49,239 nucleotides of DNA from Alteribacillus sp041949975 (GCF_041949975.1 NZ_JBHFQG010000028.1:1-49239); one strand, 5' to 3'; shown: positions 1-8,773, counted from the first letter of the stretch. Notes: generated by a model from the letters alone, not told the origin. Numbers and translations: made by a program.

Positions 1-33
1 TCAATTGAATATGGAGGTGATTTAGAGACATGA
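1..33 (+). CDS. spoVAD: SpoVAD C-terminal end (partial)
   Basis: Only the last ten codons are in the window, reading SIEYGGDLET and then TGA. The stop overlaps the ATG of the next gene as ATGA, which is how spoVAD and spoVAE are normally coupled. The short tail fits the His-Ala-Val-Ser-(I/L)-Glu end common in SpoVAD proteins, but ten residues cannot prove identity; the call rests mainly on the downstream spoVAE. Confidence 0.5.
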   Translation, partial: SIEYGGDLET

Positions 34-380
34 TATTTTTTTGGGCTTTTGTGGTGGGCGGATTAATTTGTGTGATAGGCCAAATTATGTTCGATGTTTT
101 TAAATTAACACCGGCCCATACATTAGTTACCTTCGTTGTTTTAGGTGCTATTCTCGATGGATTTGGTTTATATGAACCTCTTATCGCTTTTGCGGGCGCT
201 GGTGCTTCCGTACCTATCTCTAGCTTTGGTAATGCTCTTGTTCATGGTGCGATGGCAGAAGCAGAACAACACGGATTAGTAGGCGTTGTCACTGGAATGT
301 TCGAAGTAACGAGTTCTGGTATTTCCGCCGCTATTATTTTTGGAATGATAGGAGCATTAATTTTTAGACCAAAAGGATAA
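30..380 (+). CDS. spoVAE: stage V sporulation protein AE (SpoVAE/SpoVAEb type)
   Basis: A 116-residue, very hydrophobic protein with about four membrane segments and the conserved SpoVAE pieces: an N-terminal GGLICVIGQ segment, TPAHTLVTFVVLGA, and a Gly/Ala-rich GAGASVPISSFGNAL stretch. The family forms part of the SpoVA channel in the spore inner membrane that moves Ca-dipicolinate into the forespore and releases it at germination. The ATG is preceded by GGAGGTGAT and overlaps the preceding stop. The following DUF1657 and DUF421 genes match the order of the second, often mobile spoVA operon (spoVA-2mob). Length and composition are normal for the family. Confidence 0.9.
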   Translation: MIFFWAFVVGGLICVIGQIMFDVFKLTPAHTLVTFVVLGAILDGFGLYEPLIAFAGAGASVPISSFGNALVHGAMAEAEQHGLVGVVTGMFEVTSSGISAAIIFGMIGALIFRPKG

Positions 381-393
381 GGAGGAAGGCTTT

Positions 394-600
394 GTGACAG
401 TTGGTTCTGATGTAAAACAATGCCTTTCCAGTATAAAAAACGTGAAAGGCAGTTTAGCTAGTTTAGAATTACGGACAGAGGATGAGGAAGCAAAACAAAT
501 CTTCAGAGAAACGATAACAATTATGGAGGAAATAATAGAAGACTTGAAAAAAAGGGTTGGCCAACTGGAGCTTGAAGAAGATCAATATAGAGGCTTTTAG
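394..600 (+). CDS. DUF1657 domain protein
   Basis: A 68-residue protein starting at GTG after AAGGAGG. It has the DUF1657 pattern: an N-terminal TVGSDVKQCLSSIKNVKGSL segment, a central EEAKQIFRE helix and a C-terminal helix ending VGQLELEEDQYRGF. These small helical proteins are spore-associated and recur in spoVA-2mob operons; their biochemical role is not known. It lies 13 bp after spoVAE and 36 bp before the DUF421 gene, so the three are probably one forespore transcript. A broken paralogue lies at 20048-20239, and a third copy of the same domain forms the C-terminus of the next gene. Confidence 0.85.
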   Translation: MTVGSDVKQCLSSIKNVKGSLASLELRTEDEEAKQIFRETITIMEEIIEDLKKRVGQLELEEDQYRGF

Positions 601-636
601 TCTAGCCGAACATCTATCATAAGAGGGGGTAATCCA

Positions 637-1497
637 ATGCCAGATTGGTTAAATATTGTTGCGCGGTCGTTAATCTTTTTAGTTGTCCTTTTTATCATTA
701 CAAAGATAGCAGGAAAAAAACAACTTTCCCAACTCTCCTTTTTTGAATACGTTAGTGGCTTTACGATTGGTAGTATAGCGTCAGAGGTAATGATGAACAT
801 TGATCTTAAAGTTCGACACGGGATTTTAGGTATTGTGATTTTTGGTGTAACCCCGTTTTTAGCAGGTTTTATATCCATGAAAAGCAAAAGAGTTCGGGAT
901 GTCTTTGAAGGAAAAGGGACCGTTTTCATAAAAAATGGAAAAGTGATGGAAGAGAATTTAAAAAAGGAGAAATATACCATCGATGAACTGATGGAGTTAC
1001 TTCGATCAAAAGATGTCTTTCAAATTTCCGATGTCGAATTTGCTGTATTAGAAGCAAATGGGGAATTAAATGTTTTATTAAAGAAAGAAAATCAACCTTT
1101 AACAGCCAAAGATTTTGGGGTTAAAGTTCCCTCATTTAAGGAACCACAAACGGTCATTATGGATGGAGAGATTCTTGATGAACCATTATCGACGATTGGT
1201 TTAAGTCGAAATTGGTTAAAAACGGAATTAGAAAAAAAAGGTGTAAGCATCGAAAATGTTTTCCTCGGTCAGGTGGATTCCTTTGGGCAGTTATCTGTTG
1301 ATCTTTTCGATGATAAACTTAAAGTTGCTGAACCCGTAGAAAAACCGTTAATTCTTGCAACAATGAAAAAATGTCAGGCGGATTTAGAGCTCTTTGCTCT
1401 TGCTACAAATGCAGAAGAAGCAAAGCAGATCTATAGTAAAAATAACAAAAAACTAGAAGAAGCCATAAATAAAGTGACTCCTCTATTAAGAGAATAG
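637..1497 (+). CDS. DUF421 (YetF-like) membrane protein with C-terminal DUF1657 domain
   Basis: A 286-residue protein. Residues about 1-85 form three membrane helices with the DUF421 signature (GKKQLSQLSFFEYVSGFTIG). The middle, about 90-230, is the soluble YetF domain, which includes the usual FIKNGKV and ISDVEFAVLE stretches. The last 45 residues (LATMKKCQADLELFALATNA and onward) match DUF1657, so this is a DUF421-DUF1657 fusion. Such fusions are typical of spoVA-2mob operons, where the YetF-like protein has been tied to spore heat resistance. GAGGGGG precedes the ATG. It is the last gene of the operon, followed by a small hairpin. Confidence 0.85.
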   Translation: MPDWLNIVARSLIFLVVLFIITKIAGKKQLSQLSFFEYVSGFTIGSIASEVMMNIDLKVRHGILGIVIFGVTPFLAGFISMKSKRVRDVFEGKGTVFIKNGKVMEENLKKEKYTIDELMELLRSKDVFQISDVEFAVLEANGELNVLLKKENQPLTAKDFGVKVPSFKEPQTVIMDGEILDEPLSTIGLSRNWLKTELEKKGVSIENVFLGQVDSFGQLSVDLFDDKLKVAEPVEKPLILATMKKCQADLELFALATNAEEAKQIYSKNNKKLEEAINKVTPLLRE

Positions 1498-1517
1498 GTA
1501 ATATTTAATTCTTATGA

Positions 1518-1538
1518 AGAGGGGTCTTCCTCTGTTTT
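1518..1538 (+). terminator. weak rho-independent terminator after the spoVA operon
   Basis: AGAGG, a six-base loop and CCTCT are followed by GTTTTG, 21 bases after the DUF421 stop. The stem is short and the T run is only four bases, so efficiency is uncertain. Confidence 0.45.
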
Positions 1539-1681
1539 GCTCTACCATATAAAACACAGAGTATCTATATTAGTACATACAGCAGCACTTTTGAAAATAA
1601 CTTTTAAGGCCGGTGGATAAATAGATTTTAGCATTTTTATGAGCTTGTGCAGAAAAAAACTAAAAGAAGGGATTTATTAAA

Positions 1682-1930
1682 ATGAAGAAAACAACAACCG
1701 ACTTTCGAGATAAAGAAAATGAAAAATATGATATTCAAGACAATCCTGTTCAAGGAGATGCCAGCCTGCAAAATGACAAGTTCGATCCGGGAGAGAATAG
1801 CTATTTAAATGAATATTCATACTCAGGTGATGAAAATGGAGAAGAAAACCAATTTGCTGAGGAACTTTCAGATGGAGGGGAAAGGAATGAATTGATAAAA
1901 GAACAAACTAATAGGAATTTTAATGAATAA
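1682..1930 (+). CDS. small acidic hydrophilic protein, unknown function
   Basis: An 82-residue ORF preceded by AGAAGGG. The protein is rich in Asp, Glu, Asn and Ser, has no hydrophobic segment and no Cys, and is probably disordered. I do not recognise a family. It stands alone between the spoVA operon and a convergent minus-strand pair, and a two-way terminator follows. The acidic, Asn-rich make-up resembles small spore proteins of bacilli in general, but that is only an impression. Codon use looks like its neighbours, so I treat it as a real gene with moderate confidence. Confidence 0.55.
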   Translation: MKKTTTDFRDKENEKYDIQDNPVQGDASLQNDKFDPGENSYLNEYSYSGDENGEENQFAEELSDGGERNELIKEQTNRNFNE

Positions 1931-1940
1931 TATAAAAACA

Positions 1941-1979
1941 AAGAATATAAGGGCTGTTCATGCAGCTCCTTATTTCTTA
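1941..1979. terminator. bidirectional terminator
   Basis: AAGAATATAAGG-GCTG, loop TTCATG, CAGC-TCCTTATTTCTT lies between two convergent genes, with an A-rich left flank and T-rich right flank, so it can serve both strands. Confidence 0.6.
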
Positions 1980-1987
1980 TTTCAATT

Positions 1988-2446
1988 TCACCGATAAAAG
2001 AAAAGGAAAAGTTTCCAAACCATGAATAAAAACAACATATACCCAATAAACGAATAAACATGAGACCAATCTGTATCATGAACAAACCACCCTAATTGTT
2101 CGGTGATCTGTTCTATAAAAAAGATAGCAGCCCCAGTGATGAGTATGATCATCCAACGAATAAAAAAATGAACTCGTTTTGCAACAAATAAAAAAAGAAT
2201 AGTGAACAAAGGCAGAAAAAATAAAGTGAACACAATATTAATTGTAAATATTTCTGGAAAGAGTCTGATAGGAAAATGATATATTCCTTTTCCTACAAAA
2301 ATTAAGTCTAAGTAAGTCCCCGCCAGGGAAGCGAATAGAGCTGTAATTATATAGGCATAAGGTTTATTATTCACGCTGGAGAAATATTGCTTTTTTTGCA
2401 ATGATTGTACTCTCCATTTTTTCAATCGTTCTGCAGTACTTTTCAT
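1988..2446 (-). CDS. CBO0543-type small membrane protein
   Basis: A protein of about 152 residues with four to five membrane segments. It carries the pattern of the CBO0543 family: a helix with AGTYLDLIFVGKGIYHFP, then FPEIFTINIVFTLFFLPLFT, and a conserved Trp-rich end. The function of the family is unknown. I start at the ATG at 2446; a GTG four codons upstream (2458) is also possible, but GTGGGGA more likely serves as the ribosome binding site. The 5' end overlaps the 3' end of the upstream DUF2515 gene by about 80 bp in another frame, so the two are likely co-transcribed. Confidence 0.65.
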   Translation of the reverse strand: MKSTAERLKKWRVQSLQKKQYFSSVNNKPYAYIITALFASLAGTYLDLIFVGKGIYHFPIRLFPEIFTINIVFTLFFLPLFTILFLFVAKRVHFFIRWMIILITGAAIFFIEQITEQLGWFVHDTDWSHVYSFIGYMLFLFMVWKLFLFFYR

Positions 2447-3530
2447 AAATGTCCCCACTTTTTAATTTTTCGTCTTTCCACAAATAATCAACAATTCTCC
2501 AATCCTCAAACCAGTCGCCCTTTTCCGCTTCTGGTTGATTAATATTTTTCCAAGCATACTGTAAGGGAGGGCTGTAAATACGGGCTGCTCCTTCTCGCAG
2601 CTGGCAATTTTTTGTTCTACGCTGATAAAGTTTGCCCGGCACCTTTTCGTTAACATGATGAAAAAGATGATTCCAATAATCTTTCCGTGAGCCAGTATGA
2701 GAATGTTGAGTTGCCCAACATAAAACACCATGTAAGGCAGGAGGATACTGAAAAAGCAATGAATATAAACGTTTGCCTAACATGATCCTCTCATGAAGAG
2801 AACCGAAATAGTGCAATGTATCGCCAATTAAGCTTGGTTTGTCTGTCGTATCGTTCTTATAAAATGGAAAGATAATATGATTAAAGCGTAAAAAACTATA
2901 TAGTTTAAAACCTAAAGTGTTTAATACTGTATTTTTATAATGATGGTGTTTAATAACTCTTTTTTCTAAATAACTTTGTTCATTAATCACCATAGCAATA
3001 GCTAAAAGATTGCAGTCACCATGCTTCCAAAAAAAATTCCATATCGTTTCCATAAATGTCGAAACATCAAAATACGGAAGAAGATAAAAATGATTTTTAT
3101 TCGTCCTTAAACTTTTCTGATACAGTAAAAATTGCGGGTATACATCTTGAAATACTAACCAGTTTCCACGTTCTAAAAATAAAAAGAAATTTTTCTGTTC
3201 TTTCTCTGACAATAATCTGGTGAGAAGATCACCTTTTAAATCTGTCATATACCAGCCGCCGTTTCGCGATACCATATGACCTAAAAAAGCCCAGTGAATT
3301 TCAGGGTGCCGTAGAAAAAAATTCAAATATGCCTTTGTCCGCGTAACGTTATTTATATTCCATTGGTTTGTCGTTACATTAATATCATCAATTAATTTTC
3401 TTTCTTCTTTTGATAGTTTATGTTTTGGAAAAGAGCTTATTTTATTTTTTGTTTTCTTTTTTAATTCTTCTTTTATTTCCTTATAACATTTTTCCTTCCA
3501 TTTCTTTTTTCCCAACCAGCTGACTTTCAA
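2367..3530 (-). CDS. DUF2515 family protein (YppC-like)
   Basis: A protein of about 387 residues. I place the start at the TTG at 3530, eight bases after AGGAGGG. The open frame continues 52 codons further, but that would run through this binding site and over the start of shc. The sequence is basic at the N-terminus, then has the landmarks I associate with DUF2515: NVTRTKAYLNFFLRHPEIHW, HMVSRNGGWYMTDLKG, FLFLERGNWLVFQDVYPQ, and a C-terminal LREGAARIYSPPLQYAW. Function unknown. It is transcribed divergently from shc across 93 bp and overlaps the CBO0543-type gene downstream. Confidence 0.75.
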   Translation of the reverse strand: MKVSWLGKKKWKEKCYKEIKEELKKKTKNKISSFPKHKLSKEERKLIDDINVTTNQWNINNVTRTKAYLNFFLRHPEIHWAFLGHMVSRNGGWYMTDLKGDLLTRLLSEKEQKNFFLFLERGNWLVFQDVYPQFLLYQKSLRTNKNHFYLLPYFDVSTFMETIWNFFWKHGDCNLLAIAMVINEQSYLEKRVIKHHHYKNTVLNTLGFKLYSFLRFNHIIFPFYKNDTTDKPSLIGDTLHYFGSLHERIMLGKRLYSLLFQYPPALHGVLCWATQHSHTGSRKDYWNHLFHHVNEKVPGKLYQRRTKNCQLREGAARIYSPPLQYAWKNINQPEAEKGDWFEDWRIVDYLWKDEKLKSGDIYEKYCRTIEKMESTIIAKKAIFLQRE

Positions 3531-3623
3531 TCTATTACCCTCCTTTCTATTGGGGGAATATAGATGTGAAGAAGGGAATAAGTATTGTAAAAATGTTTGT
3601 AATAAGAGAGGGTAAGTTGTTAC

Positions 3624-5498
3624 ATGAAAAACGTAGAAGCTGAAATAAATAGGCTGATTAACCTTTTGATTGAGGAACAGAATCATGACGGTTCATGGTC
3701 CTATCCATTTGAAACAGGTATTTCAACCGATTGTTATATGATCATCTTATTACGAACGCTGCAAATAAATGATGAAGATTTAATTTACTCTCTGGTGTGT
3801 AGAATTCTAAATAGGCAGGAAGAAAATGGGGCATGGAAATTATTTTATGATGAAGATGAAGGGAATGTAACGGCAACAGTTGAAGCATATTATGCTCTTC
3901 TCTTCTCTGGTTATCGAACACAGAATGATCCAGACATACAATTAGCCAAAGAGTTTATTGTGGCAAACGGCGGTTTAAAAGAAATTAATATGTTTACTAA
4001 AATCATGTTAGCTTTGACGGGTCAATATAAATGGCCGAGTTATTTTCCTGTTCCGATTGAGATGATCCTATTGCCCAGTTCATTTCCAGTTAACTTTTTT
4101 GACCTTTCGATATACGCAAGAGCAAATTTAACTCCTATATTCATTGCTGCGAATTATAAATTTAGCTTAAAGACAAAAGGGGCTCCAGATTTATCGGATT
4201 TATTTTTAAAAAGAGGCGATGATGAGTGGGGGCAAGAGTTAGATCATTTACGGACTTTTCTTCCTCCTATTCAACAAGGGATCAATCATCTTATAGGTTA
4301 TCCACATAAGCTCCATGAGCTAGCTTTAGAACGCTCTGAGCATTACATGTTGCAGCGTATCGAGTCAGATGGGACTTTTTACAGTTATTTTAGTTCTACA
4401 TTTCTTATGATTTTTGCTCTAATGGCACGTGGGTATCCAAAGCATCACCATACCATTAGGAGGGCTGTTCAGGGACTGAAATCGTTTCATACCAACATTG
4501 ATAATCACACGCATATACAGTACACCACAGCCAATGTTTGGAATACGGCTTTAATCTGCCATGGATTACAAGAAGCAGGAGTTTCCCATTCCTCTGAAAC
4601 TATTCAAAAGGCCCAAAAATACTTACTATCCAAACAGCATTTTTTATATGGTGATTGGGCTATCCATAATAAAAACATGTTACCTGGGGGATGGGGGTTT
4701 TCCGACATAAATACGTTCAATCCTGATATAGATGATACAACGGCTTCCTTAAGATCCTTGAGAACCCTTGTTGTACATAACCCTGTTTATTATCAAGCTT
4801 GGGACCGAGCTATTCAATGGGTTATATCTATGCAAAACGATGACGGCGGCTGGGCTGCATTTGAGAAAAATGTTGATAAATCACTTCTTGCATGGCTGCC
4901 AGTGGAAGGGGGAGGAAAAATGGTACTTGACCCTTCTACGGCAGATCTAACCGGGAGAACATTAGAATTTTTAGGCAATTTTACTCATTTGGACCAACAC
5001 AATCCCTTTATAAAGAACAGTATTCATTGGCTGCTCCAAAATCAGAGAAAGGATGGTTCATGGTATGGCAGGTGGGGGATCTGTTACATTTATGGAACAT
5101 GGGCAGCTGTTACGGGATTAATGGCCGTAAAATTTCGTAAAAATCACTCGTCCATTCAGAAGGCAATAAAATGGCTATGTGAAATCCAAAACCAAAACGG
5201 TGGATGGGGGGAATCGTGCAAAAGTGACATAAATAAAAAGTATGTTTCTTTACAGGCAAGCACTCGGACTCATACCGCCTGGGCGCTGGATACACTTATA
5301 GCAGCAGAAAATGAAGAAACTTCCGAAATAAAGCACGGGATTAAGTTTTTGTTAGAGTCATCTGAAAAAAGTGATTGGACAACATCGTATCCTAAAGGAC
5401 AGGGTCTCCCAGGAGGATTTTATATTCATTATCATAGTTATGAATACTTATTTCCATTACTCGCTCTGAGTCATTATAAGGATAAATTTATGAAATAA
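3624..5498 (+). CDS. shc: squalene--hopene cyclase
   Basis: A 624-residue class II terpene cyclase that converts squalene, or sesquarterpenes in some bacilli, into hopanoid-type lipids at the membrane. The catalytic DxDD acid motif is present as DIDDTT (D368, D370, D371). Several QW repeats are visible, such as QNDDGGWAAF, QNQRKDGSWYGRWG and QNQNGGWGES, plus the conserved IYGTWA and the C-terminal PGGFYIHYHSY. Length is that of the family. GAGAGGG precedes the ATG. It is a single gene, divergent from the DUF2515 gene and followed by a stem-loop. Confidence 0.93.
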   Translation: MKNVEAEINRLINLLIEEQNHDGSWSYPFETGISTDCYMIILLRTLQINDEDLIYSLVCRILNRQEENGAWKLFYDEDEGNVTATVEAYYALLFSGYRTQNDPDIQLAKEFIVANGGLKEINMFTKIMLALTGQYKWPSYFPVPIEMILLPSSFPVNFFDLSIYARANLTPIFIAANYKFSLKTKGAPDLSDLFLKRGDDEWGQELDHLRTFLPPIQQGINHLIGYPHKLHELALERSEHYMLQRIESDGTFYSYFSSTFLMIFALMARGYPKHHHTIRRAVQGLKSFHTNIDNHTHIQYTTANVWNTALICHGLQEAGVSHSSETIQKAQKYLLSKQHFLYGDWAIHNKNMLPGGWGFSDINTFNPDIDDTTASLRSLRTLVVHNPVYYQAWDRAIQWVISMQNDDGGWAAFEKNVDKSLLAWLPVEGGGKMVLDPSTADLTGRTLEFLGNFTHLDQHNPFIKNSIHWLLQNQRKDGSWYGRWGICYIYGTWAAVTGLMAVKFRKNHSSIQKAIKWLCEIQNQNGGWGESCKSDINKKYVSLQASTRTHTAWALDTLIAAENEETSEIKHGIKFLLESSEKSDWTTSYPKGQGLPGGFYIHYHSYEYLFPLLALSHYKDKFMK

Positions 5499-5525
5499 GT
5501 TAATAAGCTCCGATTCTATGACTTT

Positions 5526-5562
5526 AAAGTCCAGGATTTCTTAGTTAGACATTCTGGACTTT
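5526..5562 (+). terminator. stem-loop after shc
   Basis: AAAGTCCAG and CTGGACTTT form a nine-base-pair stem with a 19-base loop, 27 bases after the shc stop. There is no long T run beyond the stem. Confidence 0.5.
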
Positions 5563-5691
5563 ATGATGGATGAATTCAGAGGATAATCTGTTTCAGTTAA
5601 TTTGTATAGACAGACAGCTTCTGATGATATCTTTTTATCCATTTAGAGGATTGAATAATTTAATGGTAAGAGAACAAAATAGGTGAAGACA

Positions 5692-6594
5692 ATGACATTG
5701 GAAGTGATGGGGTTGAAAACACAGTTAAACATTATGATATCCATATTAATCTTTACCTTGCTAATGGGCAGACCATTGGTTATTAATGCTAAAGAACCCC
5801 AAGAACTGCAAGGCTTTTCTTATTCTCCATTTGAATATATAGTACGTGAGCAATATTATGGTGACATGCTTCCATGGGAAGATGTTCGTTCATTATTGCC
5901 TCATAAGGTGAAATTTCAGGTTATTGATCTTGACACTGGCTTAAGTTTTCGTGTGCAAAAGCGTGCTGGTAATCAACATGCAGATGTACAGCCGTTAACG
6001 AGAAAAGATACTCAAATTATGAAAGAAATTTATGGTAATAGCTGGAGTTGGAAAAGACGAGCTATTCTGGTTAACACTAATGATCGTATGATTGCTGCTT
6101 CTATGCATGGAATGCCTCACGGGGGAGGGGGTTTGTCGAATGGGTTTCCTGGCCATTTCTGTATTCACTTTGCTGGAAGCATAACCCACCGGACAAAAAA
6201 CTCGGATCCAACTCATCGACTGATGGTTTTAAAGGCCTCTGGGAAACTGGCAGAATACCGTAATGAAATGAATCCATACGAAATAATAGATCTTTTTATT
6301 ACAGCCATAAATCAAAGTGATCCTTATATGTTACAAATGACCCTGTCTGAACCTCATACGTTACAAATGGCAGCTATTTTAAAACGTATGGACCGGATGG
6401 GAATGGTTTCAAAACATACGAGTTTCAAAAAGCTGAAAAAACTGCCTATCGTGGCATTGGAGGTACCTGTCGAACTTCAATCTTATCAACGTGATCAGGG
6501 AAAAGAGAGAAAATCATATACTTTCATCCTGACACGAGATGTAATAACCAATCGATGGGAGATTCTCTCCGAAGATTTTTTAAACCTTATGTAA
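5692..6594 (+). CDS. secreted conserved protein with YkuD-like cysteine motif
   Basis: About 300 residues. I choose the ATG at 5692, five bases after AGGTGA; a GTG at 5683 is in frame. An N-terminal hydrophobic segment (NIMISILIFTLLMG) followed by a polar stretch suggests a signal peptide. Residues about 125-170 hold MHGMPHGGGG and then GFPGHFCIHFAGS. The order His-Gly, Gly-rich loop, x-His-x-Cys-x-His resembles the (S/T)HGC active site of L,D-transpeptidases. That similarity is my inference; the fold is not proven. Upstream lies RVQKRAGNQHADVQPL. A peptidoglycan role in the cell envelope or spore would fit. It is monocistronic, between shc and the thiC riboswitch. Confidence 0.7.
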   Translation: MTLEVMGLKTQLNIMISILIFTLLMGRPLVINAKEPQELQGFSYSPFEYIVREQYYGDMLPWEDVRSLLPHKVKFQVIDLDTGLSFRVQKRAGNQHADVQPLTRKDTQIMKEIYGNSWSWKRRAILVNTNDRMIAASMHGMPHGGGGLSNGFPGHFCIHFAGSITHRTKNSDPTHRLMVLKASGKLAEYRNEMNPYEIIDLFITAINQSDPYMLQMTLSEPHTLQMAAILKRMDRMGMVSKHTSFKKLKKLPIVALEVPVELQSYQRDQGKERKSYTFILTRDVITNRWEILSEDFLNLM

Positions 6595-6665
6595 TTTACA
6601 TTGAAGCGGAGTAGAAGAAACAATGGTCAACAAGGAGTAGATAAGAATCATTTTCTCCTAAAGGG

Positions 6666-6694
6666 TTGGATTTTTCTTCATTATTATTTATACT
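6666..6694 (+). promoter_or_regulatory. sigma-A-type promoter of thiC
   Basis: TTGGAT and TATACT are separated by exactly 17 bases and end about 20 bases before the TPP aptamer. The -10 box is good and the -35 box weak. Confidence 0.5.
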
Positions 6695-6715
6695 GTAATA
6701 AAATAGAATAGCTCA

Positions 6716-6813
6716 TAACTAGGGGAGTCCAATAAGCTGGGCTGAGAAAGAAATGCTTTGAAGTTTCTTGACCCTTTGGACCTGATCTGGATCATACCAG
6801 CGTAGGGAAGTTA
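6716..6813 (+). promoter_or_regulatory. TPP (THI-box) riboswitch
   Basis: The conserved THI-box elements are present in order: ACTAGGGGAGTCC at the 5' side, GGGCTGAGA, a variable hairpin, GACCCTTTGGACCTGATCTGG, and ACCAGCGTAGGGAAGT at the 3' side. The aptamer binds thiamine pyrophosphate. Together with the strong terminator at 6851 it should stop transcription before thiC when TPP is plentiful. Confidence 0.96.
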
Positions 6814-6850
6814 GAAACTCATCCATGATGAATAAACTTCTACATATACA

Positions 6851-6887
6851 AAGCCGGGTCCATCCTTTAAATGGGACCGGCTTTTTT
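6851..6887 (+). terminator. riboswitch expression-platform terminator
   Basis: AAGCCGGGTCCAT, a seven-base loop and ATGGGACCGGCTT, followed by T residues. It lies between the aptamer and thiC, which is the usual arrangement for TPP-dependent attenuation. Confidence 0.9.
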
Positions 6888-6970
6888 ATGTACTTCTACC
6901 TGTTTGCAATTTGTTATGTTCTAGATCTCGTCCTTTATCAATGAACTTATTGAAAAGGAGAGATTTTTTT

Positions 6971-8755
6971 ATGTCCATTTCTTCATTAAATGAAAAAAAC
7001 ATTTCCATCATGTCCAGTTTCTCCGGTAGTAAGAAAGTTTATGTAGAAGGTTCAAGACCGGATATTAAGGTACCTATGCGCGAAATCGACCTAAGTCCGA
7101 CAACAGGAAGCTTTGGGGAAGAAGAAAACCCGCCACTACGTGTCTATGACACAAGCGGACCTTACACGGACTCTGATTATTCGGTTGACATAACAAAAGG
7201 ACTTCCTGCCCTTCGCAGTAAATGGATTCAGGAACGATCCGATGTAGAAGAATATGAAGGCCGTGATACAAAACCTGAAGATAACGGATATCGTGATGAA
7301 GATGATCCCCGTGCTAATCATGACGTGTTTCCTGGATTAACACGGAAACCACTGCGGGCAAAAAAGGGGAAGAATGTTACTCAGCTTCATTATGCTAAAC
7401 AGGGGATTATTACGCCTGAAATGGAATTTATCGCAATAAGAGAAAATATGGACCCTGAATTCGTACGTGACGAAGTGGCAAAAGGTAGAGCGATTATTCC
7501 CGCTAGCATTAATCATCCAGAAACAGAACCAATGATTATAGGACGACATTTTCATGTCAAAATTAACGCCAATATCGGTAATTCTGCTGTTTCTTCGTCG
7601 ATTGAAGAAGAGGTTGAAAAAATGACCTGGGCAACGCGCTGGGGAGCAGACAATATTATGGATTTATCAACTGGTAAAAATATCCATAAAACTCGCGAAT
7701 GGATTATCCGCAACTCAGCCGTCCCTGTTGGCACTGTTCCTATATATCAAGCATTAGAAAAAGTAAATGGAGTTGCTGAAGACCTGACTTGGGAGGTTTA
7801 CCGGGATACGCTGATTGAACAAGCGGAGCAGGGGGTGGATTACTTCACCATTCATGCTGGTGTGCTTTTGCGGTATGTTCCGTTAACAGCAAAGCGCCTG
7901 ACTGGTATTGTCTCTCGGGGCGGCTCGATTATGGCACAATGGTGTCTCTATCACCATGAAGAAAGCTTTTTATATACTCATTTTGAGGAAATCTGTGACA
8001 TTATGAAAACCTATGATATTGCATTTTCATTGGGTGATGGTTTGCGACCCGGTTCCATCGCAGATGCCAATGATGAAGCACAATTTGCAGAACTGGAGAC
8101 TCTTGGGGAGCTAACAAAGATTGCTTGGGAGCATGACGTTCAGGTGATGGTGGAAGGCCCAGGGCACGTACCAATGCATCTTATTAAAGAAAACATGGAC
8201 AAACAATTAGAGACGTGTGAGGAAGCGCCGTTTTATACGCTTGGGCCTTTAACAACTGATATAGCTCCGGGCTATGATCATATTACATCAGCCATTGGAG
8301 CTGCCATCATTGGCTGGTACGGGACAGCGATGCTTTGTTATGTGACGCCAAAAGAACATTTAGGTCTCCCTAATAAAGACGATGTTCGTGAAGGGGTAAT
8401 AACATATAAAATTGCTGCCCATGCAGCGGATTTAGCCAAAGGACATCCGGGAGCACACAAAAGAGATGATGCTTTATCCAAAGCTCGTTTTGAATTCCGC
8501 TGGAGAGATCAGTTTCATTTATCTTTAGATCCTGAACGTGCCTTAGAATATCATGATGAAACATTGCCTGCAGAAGGGGCAAAAACAGCCCATTTCTGTT
8601 CCATGTGCGGACCAAAATTTTGCAGCATGAGAATTTCACAAGATATTCGCAATTATGCCGAGGAAAATGAACTGTTTACCAAAGAAGAGATTGAAAAAGG
8701 GATGAAGGAGAAAGCTGAAGAATTTAAAAAATCTGGCGGCAATATTTATCAGTAA
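6971..8755 (+). CDS. thiC: phosphomethylpyrimidine synthase ThiC
   Basis: A radical-SAM enzyme that rearranges aminoimidazole ribotide into HMP phosphate, the pyrimidine half of thiamine. I take the ATG at 6971 after AAAGGAG, giving 594 residues; an upstream ATG at 6911 would add 20 residues that do not look like the family. The sequence is typical: EFIAIRENM, GADNIMDLSTGKNIH, FTIHAGVL, EGPGHVPMH, and the C-terminal 4Fe-4S ligand motif CSMCGPKFC. It is controlled by the TPP riboswitch in its leader. A 57-codon ORF follows after 18 bp and may be co-transcribed. Confidence 0.96.
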   Translation: MSISSLNEKNISIMSSFSGSKKVYVEGSRPDIKVPMREIDLSPTTGSFGEEENPPLRVYDTSGPYTDSDYSVDITKGLPALRSKWIQERSDVEEYEGRDTKPEDNGYRDEDDPRANHDVFPGLTRKPLRAKKGKNVTQLHYAKQGIITPEMEFIAIRENMDPEFVRDEVAKGRAIIPASINHPETEPMIIGRHFHVKINANIGNSAVSSSIEEEVEKMTWATRWGADNIMDLSTGKNIHKTREWIIRNSAVPVGTVPIYQALEKVNGVAEDLTWEVYRDTLIEQAEQGVDYFTIHAGVLLRYVPLTAKRLTGIVSRGGSIMAQWCLYHHEESFLYTHFEEICDIMKTYDIAFSLGDGLRPGSIADANDEAQFAELETLGELTKIAWEHDVQVMVEGPGHVPMHLIKENMDKQLETCEEAPFYTLGPLTTDIAPGYDHITSAIGAAIIGWYGTAMLCYVTPKEHLGLPNKDDVREGVITYKIAAHAADLAKGHPGAHKRDDALSKARFEFRWRDQFHLSLDPERALEYHDETLPAEGAKTAHFCSMCGPKFCSMRISQDIRNYAEENELFTKEEIEKGMKEKAEEFKKSGGNIYQ

Positions 8756-8773
8756 CTTTTTAGGAGGTTCAGG

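Noticed and set aside
3531..3686. N-terminal extension of the DUF2515 protein by 52 residues
   Set aside because: A clear AGGAGGG before TTG 3530 and overlap with the shc start make the shorter form far more likely.
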